A DNA stretch of 64,000 bases, from NCBI RefSeq assembly GCF_035325925.1, contig NZ_DAOKZA010000007.1, positions 1 to 64,000 on the forward strand, read 5' to 3'. The notes under the pieces were generated by a model. It searched no databases. It was not told the origin of the DNA and saw only the letters and a program-made list of their open reading frames with translations. Position numbers and translations under genes: made by a program. The DNA comes from Calidifontimicrobium sp035325925 (GTDB lineage: Bacteria; Pseudomonadota; Gammaproteobacteria; Burkholderiales; Burkholderiaceae_C). Positions 58,216 through 64,000 of this stretch are shown in pieces (the first letter of the stretch is position 1; every line of letters begins with the position of its first letter).

Positions 58216-59910
58216 TCAGGCGCCGTGCCAGATGACCGGCTTGCCGCTGCTCTCCCATCGCGCGTACTGCGCGGCGAAGGCGTCCTCGATGCGGTTGCGC
58301 TTGACCTTGAAGGTCGGCGTGATCAGGTCGTTGTCGACGGTCCAGGCCTCGGTCATCACGACGATGCAGTCCATCTGCTCGTGCGGGTCGAGCGTCGCGT
58401 TGACCGCCTTCAGGTGCTCGGCCAGCGACGCCTCGAGCTCGGCCTTGCCCTCCGTGGTGGCCGCCTGCTGCGCCGCCTCGGCGCTGAGCATCACCAGGCC
58501 CAGCGGCTGGCCCAGGTTCGCGCCGGTGACGCAGCAGGCCTCCACGGCGGCGTGCATCACCAGCTTGTCCTCGATCGGCGCCGGTGCGACGTACTTGCCC
58601 TTGCTGGTCTTGAACAGATCCTTCACACGGCCGGTGATGCGCAGCCGCCCCTGCGCGTCGATCGTCCCCTTGTCGCCGGTCTTCAGCCAGCCGTCGTCGG
58701 TGACGGTCTCGCGCGACAGCTCGGGCTGCCGGTAGTAGCCGGTCATCGTCCACGGCGAGCGCACCTGGATCTCGCCGTTGTCGGGCGCGATGCGGCACTC
58801 GACGTCTTCGTAGACGCGTCCGACGGTGCCGAACTCGGCCGGGTCGCCGGTGGAGATATGGCTGGCGCCGAGGTTTTCGGTCATGCCGTAGCCCTCGGCG
58901 ACCTGCAGGCCGAGGCGCTCGTACCAGCGCAGCAGCTCCAGCGGCATCGGCGCGGCGCCGCCGACGGCGAAGATGCACTGGTCGAGGCCCAGCGCCGAGA
59001 GGATCTTCTTCTTGACGATCCCGTTCAGGATCGGGATCTTCAGGAACAGCCCGAGCTTCTTCTCCGGCATCTTGTGCAGCACGCCGCGCTGGAACTTGAC
59101 CCACAGCCGCGGCACGCTGAAGAACACGGTCGGGCGCGCGCGCTGCAGGTCCTGCGCGAAGGTGTCCAGGCTCTCGGCGAAGTACACGTGCATGCCGGTG
59201 TACAGCTGCCCATGCTCGACCAGCGCGCGCTCGACCACGTGCGACAGCGGCAGGTAGCTGAGCATGCGCGACTGCTCGTTCAGCGGGATGCGCTTGAGCC
59301 CCTGCACCAGCACCCGCGCGAAATTGCCGAAGGTGTGCATCACGCCCTTGGGCGTTCCGGTGGTGCCGGACGTGTACATGATCGTCGACAGGTCGTTCTC
59401 GGGCCGCGTCGGCTTGCCCTTGAGCGCCGGCGTCTTCGCGACGATGTCGTCCCAGCGCGGGTAGCTGCGCTTCGCGTCGTCGGGTGACAGCGGGTGGCTG
59501 ATGCACGGCAGCGCGGCCGGCACGCCGGGCTTCATGTGCTCCCAGCCGTCGAGCTTGCCGACGAACAGCACCTTCGACCCCGAGTGCGCGAGGATCTGCG
59601 TGATCGTCGCCGGTGCCAGCGTCGGGTACAGCGGCACCGACACGCCGCCGGCGAGCCAGATCGCGAAGTCGCTCATCATCCAGTGCGCGGTGTTCTTCGA
59701 CAGGATCGCCACGCGGTCGCCCGGCCCGACGCCCAGGCTTTGCAGGTGCGTGGCCATGCGCCGCGCCTGGTCGCACACCTCGCGCCAGGTGTAGTCGCGC
59801 ACGACCCCGGCGCCCATCGGCTGCGTGAACGCGACCTTGTCCGGCGCGGTCGATTCCCAGTGGTACAGGCGCTGCAGCGCCAGGGCGTCGTCGGTGGTGG
59901 CGGTGGTCAT
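58216..59910 (-). CDS. AMP-binding acyl-CoA synthetase, copy 1
   Basis: A 564-residue ANL-superfamily enzyme of the long-chain fatty acyl-CoA synthetase type. The P-loop motif is MYTSGTTGTPKGV, and later motifs are GYGMTENLG, WLKTGDKG and KTSKGKYVAP. It is very similar to its neighbour at 60056-61741 and was probably produced by duplication. ATG at the complement of 59908-59910; GTG 59922 is an alternative. Confidence 0.93.
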   Translation of the reverse strand: MTTATTDDALALQRLYHWESTAPDKVAFTQPMGAGVVRDYTWREVCDQARRMATHLQSLGVGPGDRVAILSKNTAHWMMSDFAIWLAGGVSVPLYPTLAPATITQILAHSGSKVLFVGKLDGWEHMKPGVPAALPCISHPLSPDDAKRSYPRWDDIVAKTPALKGKPTRPENDLSTIMYTSGTTGTPKGVMHTFGNFARVLVQGLKRIPLNEQSRMLSYLPLSHVVERALVEHGQLYTGMHVYFAESLDTFAQDLQRARPTVFFSVPRLWVKFQRGVLHKMPEKKLGLFLKIPILNGIVKKKILSALGLDQCIFAVGGAAPMPLELLRWYERLGLQVAEGYGMTENLGASHISTGDPAEFGTVGRVYEDVECRIAPDNGEIQVRSPWTMTGYYRQPELSRETVTDDGWLKTGDKGTIDAQGRLRITGRVKDLFKTSKGKYVAPAPIEDKLVMHAAVEACCVTGANLGQPLGLVMLSAEAAQQAATTEGKAELEASLAEHLKAVNATLDPHEQMDCIVVMTEAWTVDNDLITPTFKVKRNRIEDAFAAQYARWESSGKPVIWHGA

Positions 59911-60055
59911 CGATGGGCTCACTGCCGCGCGGCAGCGCGGTGGGTTGGAGGAAGATCGGGCGGGGCGCGCCGGCGCAAGGTTAGCCGACGCGGCGCGGGC
60001 GCGGCCGCCGGGCGGCCTGGCCGTGGCGCGAGGGCTTGCGTTTGGTCAAGGCCAC

Positions 60056-61741
60056 TCACGGCCACACGACGGCCGTGCCGGCCTCGGTCCAGCGCTCGTA
60101 GTGCGCAGCATAGGCCTGCTCGATGCGGCCGCGCCGAACCTTGAAGGTCGGCGTGACGAAGCCGTTGTCGACCGTCCACGCGGTGGTCATGACGACGGCG
60201 CAGCCCAGCCGCTCGTGCGGGTCGAGCGCCGCGTTGACGGCGCCCAGGTGCGCGGCCAGCGACGCCGTGATCGCGGCGCGCCCCGGCCCGTGCGCCGCGC
60301 GCGACAGCGCGTCGGCGTTGAGCATCAGCAGCGCCAGCGGCTGCGCCAGGCTGGCGCCGGCGACGACGCAGGCCTCGACGTCGGGGTGCATCACCAGCCG
60401 GTCCTCGATCGGCGCGGGCGCCACGTACTTGCCCTTGCTCGTCTTGAACAGGTCATTGACGCGGCCGGTGATGCTCAGCCAGCCCTCACCGTCGAGTCGT
60501 CCCTGGTCGCCGGTTTTCAGCCAGCCGTCGGCGGTGAAGGTCTTGCGCGTCAACTCGCCCTCGCGGTAGTACCCGAGCATCACGCCGGGGCTGCGCATCT
60601 GGATCTCGCCGCTGTCCGGGTCGATGCGGCACTGCACCCCCTCGTAGGGCAGGCCGACGCTGCCAGGTTTCGTGCGCCCCGGCAGCGTCGAGTGCGACAC
60701 GCCGCAGTTCTCGGTCATGCCGTAGACCTCGATCAGCGGCAGGCCGAGCGCGGCGTACCAGCGCAGCAGTTCGGGCGGCATCGGCGCCGCGCCGCCGGCG
60801 GCGAAGCGGCACCGGTCGAGGCCGAGCGCGGCCAGCACGCGGCGGCGCACCAGGCCGCCGAGCAGTGGCACCGCGAGCAGCCGCCGCAGGCGCGCCGGTG
60901 GCAGCTTCGCGTGCACGCCCTGCTGGAACTTCAGCCACAGGCGCGGCACGCTGAAGAACATGGTCGGCCGTGCGCGCTGCAGGTCGGCGGTGAAGGTGTC
61001 CAGGCTCTCGGCGAAGTACACGTGCATGCCGGTGGCGAGCTGGCCGTGCTCGACCAGCGTGCGCTCGGCCACGTGCGCCAGCGGCAGGTAGCTGAGCATG
61101 CGCGCGTCGGCATCGATCGGCACGCGCTTCAGGCCGGCGTCGACCGCCCAGGCGAAGTTCGCGAAGCTGTGCATCACGCCCTTCGGCTGCCCGGTGGTGC
61201 CCGAGGTGTACATGATCGTCGCCAGGTCGCCACCGTCGCGCACCGGCTCGTCGGCCAGCGGTGCGGTGACCGCGACGATCTCGTCCCAGCGCGGCAGGCC
61301 CGCGCGCGCCTCGGGCGGCGCCAGCGGCAGCGCGATGCACGGCAGCGCGTCGGGCACGCCCGCGCGCATCGCCGGCCAGCCGTCGAGTTTGCCGACGAAC
61401 AGCAACCGCGCGTCGCTGTGCTCGAGGATCTGGCGCACCGTCGCCGCGGCGAGCGTCGGGTACAGCGGCACCGAGACGTGGCCGGCGATCCAGATCGCGA
61501 AGTCGGCGATCAGCCAGTGGGCGCAGTTCTTCGACAGGATCGCGATGCGGCTGCCCGCCGGCAGCTCGTGAGAGCGCAGGTGCGCCGCCATGCGGCGCGC
61601 CTCGTCGGCCACCTCGGCCCAGGTGTGAACGACCACCACGCCGGCGCCGACCGGCTGCGTCAGCGCAACCCGCCGCGGCGCACTGCGCTCCCAGTCGTAC
61701 AGGCGCTGCAGCGCGAGCGACTCGCGCGGCACGGTGGGCAT
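60056..61741 (-). CDS. AMP-binding acyl-CoA synthetase, copy 2
   Basis: A 561-residue ANL enzyme. Motifs are MYTSGTTGQPKGV, EVYGMTENCG, WLKTGDQG and KTSKGKYVAP. It is a close paralogue of the downstream gene, transcribed in the same direction with a 145-base gap. The substrate could be long-chain fatty acids; which acids each copy prefers is not visible. Confidence 0.93.
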   Translation of the reverse strand: MPTVPRESLALQRLYDWERSAPRRVALTQPVGAGVVVVHTWAEVADEARRMAAHLRSHELPAGSRIAILSKNCAHWLIADFAIWIAGHVSVPLYPTLAAATVRQILEHSDARLLFVGKLDGWPAMRAGVPDALPCIALPLAPPEARAGLPRWDEIVAVTAPLADEPVRDGGDLATIMYTSGTTGQPKGVMHSFANFAWAVDAGLKRVPIDADARMLSYLPLAHVAERTLVEHGQLATGMHVYFAESLDTFTADLQRARPTMFFSVPRLWLKFQQGVHAKLPPARLRRLLAVPLLGGLVRRRVLAALGLDRCRFAAGGAAPMPPELLRWYAALGLPLIEVYGMTENCGVSHSTLPGRTKPGSVGLPYEGVQCRIDPDSGEIQMRSPGVMLGYYREGELTRKTFTADGWLKTGDQGRLDGEGWLSITGRVNDLFKTSKGKYVAPAPIEDRLVMHPDVEACVVAGASLAQPLALLMLNADALSRAAHGPGRAAITASLAAHLGAVNAALDPHERLGCAVVMTTAWTVDNGFVTPTFKVRRGRIEQAYAAHYERWTEAGTAVVWP

Positions 61742-61846
61742 CGGTGGGGCGGCGACGGACACGACCGCGCAGCCTAGCCGCGACGCGGCGAGCGACCTAG
61801 CGGGTTTGCCTGCACGCAATGGCGCCGCCGGCGCGGCGACGCAAGT

Positions 61847-62665
61847 TCAGCGCCCGTGGGCGCGCGCCTCCTCGAGATGCTCGTGCACCTTGCGCGCGGC
61901 ACGCAACACCAGCGTCTCGTCCAGCGGCACCTGCGGCGCGACACGCTGCACCACCGCCTCGAGCTGGTCGGCGTCGCGCATCAGCACGGCGGCGACCGCC
62001 GACAGCGCCAGCACCGCGGTGCGCTGCATGCCGGCGGGCAGGTCAGCGCCGGCCTGCACCTCGACGTGGTGGCGCACGCTCGCCACCGCCGGAGCCGCCA
62101 GGCCCCAGCTCTCACAGAGCGCCGCACCGAGCGCCTCGTGGCTGACGCCGAAGCCGGCGCGCTCGAGCGAGATCAGCTCGAGGTCGTTGGCCGCAGCACG
62201 CAGCATCGAGCGATAGTGATCGCTCGCATGGCGGAACAGCACCGCCTTGCCGCACTCCTCGAACAGCCCCGCCGAATGGGCGGCCCAGCCGTCGACGCCG
62301 AGCTGCTGGCCCATGCGGCCCATGACCATCCCGCGCACCGCGGCGCGCTGCCAGATCGGCTCGAGCTCGGGCGCCGGCGGGAACGCGGCACGCAAGCCCA
62401 TCTCGAAGGTGATCGCCGCGACCTCGCGCATGCCCAGGTAGGTGATCGCCTGCTGCACCGTCTGCACCCGGCCCTTGAGACCGTACAGCGACGAGTTGAC
62501 CGCCTTCATCACCGACGCCGCGAGCGCCATGTCGGACTCGATCAGCGCCGACACCGCCTGCAGGTTGATCTCGTCCTCGGCGAGCAGCAGCGACAGTTTG
62601 ACCAGGGCCTCGGGCTGGGCGGGGATGTCGATGTCGAGGCTGCGCAGTTCGGGGTCGACGGGCAT
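61847..62665 (-). CDS. HDOD-domain protein
   Basis: A 272-residue single-domain HDOD protein: MKAVNSSLYGLKGRVQTVQQ and AITYLGMREVAAI are typical. HDOD proteins act in signalling and motility or c-di-GMP networks without enzymatic activity. There is no attached EAL, GGDEF or kinase domain. Upstream target is not evident. Confidence 0.9.
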   Translation of the reverse strand: MPVDPELRSLDIDIPAQPEALVKLSLLLAEDEINLQAVSALIESDMALAASVMKAVNSSLYGLKGRVQTVQQAITYLGMREVAAITFEMGLRAAFPPAPELEPIWQRAAVRGMVMGRMGQQLGVDGWAAHSAGLFEECGKAVLFRHASDHYRSMLRAAANDLELISLERAGFGVSHEALGAALCESWGLAAPAVASVRHHVEVQAGADLPAGMQRTAVLALSAVAAVLMRDADQLEAVVQRVAPQVPLDETLVLRAARKVHEHLEEARAHGR

Positions 62666-63040
62666 GGCGGGTCGGCGTGGCGGGATCGGCGAACCATGCT
62701 AGGGCGGCGCGATGGCCGCGGTCGGACGAAAAGCCCGCGCTATCCGGCGTTCCAGCGCGGCACGGCAGCGCAAAAAGAAAGCGCCGGCAACGCCGGCGCT
62801 TCGGTCCGCATCGACTCGGCGTCGTCCATGCGGCGACGCCCTTGCGGCGGATGCATCGTTGTCGGGCGATCGGTGTTGTGCAGTCTCCTCGGGCCTCCGT
62901 CCAGCCGACCGCGGCGTGACCGGCCGTGGCGCTGCGAGAGCGCGCAGTCTAGGCAGCACCGCCGCGCACCGAAATCCGGGCTTACCCCCGTCGCAGCAAC
63001 GCCGCCTCGCGCCGGTCGACGTCCCGACGAGAGCGGGCGC
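62666..63040. other. 375-base spacer with a terminator and a possible small transcript
   Basis: No gene that I can support. On the minus strand a -35/-10-like pair (TTTCGG, 17 bases, TAGACT; around 62947-62975) precedes about 150 bases ending in the terminator at 62771-62800. This could be a small RNA or the 3' region of the GMC gene's transcript. A GAGGAGA stretch in the middle has no good ORF behind it. Confidence 0.35.
62771..62800 (-). terminator. Rho-independent terminator, minus strand
   Basis: Perfect 9-bp stem AGCGCCGGC/GCCGGCGCT with a 3-base loop (62780-62800). On the minus strand it is followed by TTTCTTTTT (plus-strand A-rich tract 62772-62780). It probably ends transcription from the GMC gene or from a small transcript in the spacer. 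Confidence 0.85.
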
Positions 63041-64000
63041 TCACGAACCGGCGGACTCCTTGTCGATCAGCCACTGTGCGGCGCGCTCTGCGATCATCAG
63101 CGTCGGCGAATTGGTGTTGCCGCTGGTGATCGTGGGCATCACGCCGGCGTCGACCACACGCAGCGCGTCCACGCCGCGCACGCGCAGCCGGCTGTCGACC
63201 ACCGCCATCGCGTCGTCGATGCGGCCCATGCGCGTGGTGCCCACCGGGTGGAAGATGGTCGTGCCGATGTCACCGGCGAGCCGGACGAGTTCCTCGTCGC
63301 TGCGGTACTCGACGCCGGGCTTGATTTCTCGCGGGCGGTAGCGCGCCAGCGCCGGCATCGCGGCAATGCGCCGCGTCAGTCGCAGCGAGTCGGCGGCGAC
63401 CTGGCGGTCTTCGGGCGTGCAGAGGTAGTTCGGCTCGATGCGTGGCGCGTCGTCGGCGCGCGGCGAGCGGATGCGCACCCGTCCGCGCGACGTCGGGTTC
63501 AGGTTGCACACGCTGGCAGTGAACGCGTTGAAACGGTGCAGCGGCTGGCCGAAGGCGTCGAGCGACAGCGGCTGCACGTGGTACTCGACGTTCGGCCAGC
63601 GCTGCCCGGGCGACGAACGGGTGAACGCGCCGAGCTGCGACGGCGCCATGCTCATCGGCCCGCTGCGGCGCAGCAGGTACTCGAGCGCGATGCCCGCCTT
63701 GCCCCACGGCGTGCCGGCGATGGTGTTCAGCGTGCGCACGCCCTCGACGCCGAACACGGCGCGGATCTGCAGGTGGTCCTGCAGGTTCTCGCCGACGCCG
63801 GGGAGGTCGTGCCGCGGCTCGATGCCCAGGCCCCGCAGCAGCGCCGCCGCACCGATGCCCGAGCGCTGCAGCAGCGCCGGCGTGCCCACCGCGCCGGCGG
63901 CCAGCAGCACCTCGGCGCGCGCGCGCGCCGCCGCCGGCAGCCCGGGGCCCCGCAGCTCGACGCCGCAGGCGCGCCAGCGGCCGTCCGCGCCGCGCTCGAG
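63041..64000 (-). CDS. GMC-family oxidoreductase (5' end cut by window edge)
   Basis: The last 319 codons of a flavoenzyme of the choline dehydrogenase/alcohol oxidase family. The GMC signature GAVGTPALLQRSGIG, the active-site FHPVGTTRMG and the C-terminal VDAGVMPTITSGNTNSPTLM are present. The N-terminal FAD-binding part lies beyond base 64000. It probably oxidises an alcohol; substrate unknown. Confidence 0.93.
   Translation of the reverse strand, partial: LERGADGRWRACGVELRGPGLPAAARARAEVLLAAGAVGTPALLQRSGIGAAALLRGLGIEPRHDLPGVGENLQDHLQIRAVFGVEGVRTLNTIAGTPWGKAGIALEYLLRRSGPMSMAPSQLGAFTRSSPGQRWPNVEYHVQPLSLDAFGQPLHRFNAFTASVCNLNPTSRGRVRIRSPRADDAPRIEPNYLCTPEDRQVAADSLRLTRRIAAMPALARYRPREIKPGVEYRSDEELVRLAGDIGTTIFHPVGTTRMGRIDDAMAVVDSRLRVRGVDALRVVDAGVMPTITSGNTNSPTLMIAERAAQWLIDKESAGS

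Noticed and set aside
62800..62950. SAH riboswitch, because of CGAGGAG on the minus strand
   Set aside because: The pairing partner and the rest of the consensus are absent, and the downstream gene is not in methyl-cycle metabolism.
62699..62959. An 86-codon minus-strand ORF in the spacer
   Set aside because: It reads through the terminator hairpin and has shadow-like composition.

Overview
This window is very G+C-rich chromosomal DNA. It most likely comes from a sulfur-oxidising betaproteobacterium of the order Burkholderiales, perhaps near the Rubrivivax/Leptothrix group. That guess rests on gene content, codon usage and dispersed GC-rich spacer repeats; no rRNA or tRNA gene was seen to confirm it. 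No transposase, phage block or CRISPR array was recognised, and both edges cut through genes (dsrK on the left, a GMC oxidoreductase on the right).

Region 1 (1-19 kb) is about sulfur. A leftward reverse-type dissimilatory sulfite reductase operon, dsrABEFHCM-K, runs off the left edge. The presence of dsrEFH and a two-cysteine DsrC points to the oxidative direction. Divergent from dsrA is a rightward ten-gene set (5.8-12.4 kb): a small unknown protein, an orphan Cas6-like protein, a DsrC paralogue without its cysteines (RspA type), an unknown helical protein, a TauD-like dioxygenase, a helix-turn-helix/[2Fe-2S]/flavin reductase fusion, a stripped-down S24/LexA-like protein, two more unknowns (one Cys-rich) and a Sfum_1244-like protein. 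Many of these genes overlap or lie close together, so they look like one transcription unit of unknown purpose. This is the best candidate for an undescribed system. A LuxR-type response regulator, a hybrid histidine kinase and a secreted protein follow. Next comes a leftward sulfur-relay and transport module: tusA, dsrE2, a YeeE-type permease and a DUF3365 cytochrome. Similar ACCC/GGGT inverted repeats lie before dsrA, before the response regulator and before tusA.

Region 2 (19-23 kb) holds ssb, a ClC channel and recQ; recQ carries an in-frame insertion derived from a dispersed repeat. Region 3 (23-32 kb) is a selenium locus. It has the selenoneine set selD/senC, senB, senA and egtD. Directly downstream is a phosphonate-type ABC importer (binding protein, ATPase, two permeases) that I infer may import a selenium oxyanion. 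A SoxH-like metallohydrolase closes it.

Region 4 (32-64 kb) is mostly housekeeping or ordinary accessory DNA: uvrA, a dienelactone hydrolase, an amidohydrolase, a TldD/TldE pair, a SWIB protein with a histone-like tail, a BepA-like M48 protease, moaC, a LysR regulator, a methyltransferase and a PglL/Wzy-like ligase. It continues with yejABE without an adjacent yejF, thioredoxin-fold and glutamine-amidotransferase proteins, lipoproteins, an M14 carboxypeptidase, twin acyl-CoA synthetases, an HDOD protein and the GMC oxidoreductase.
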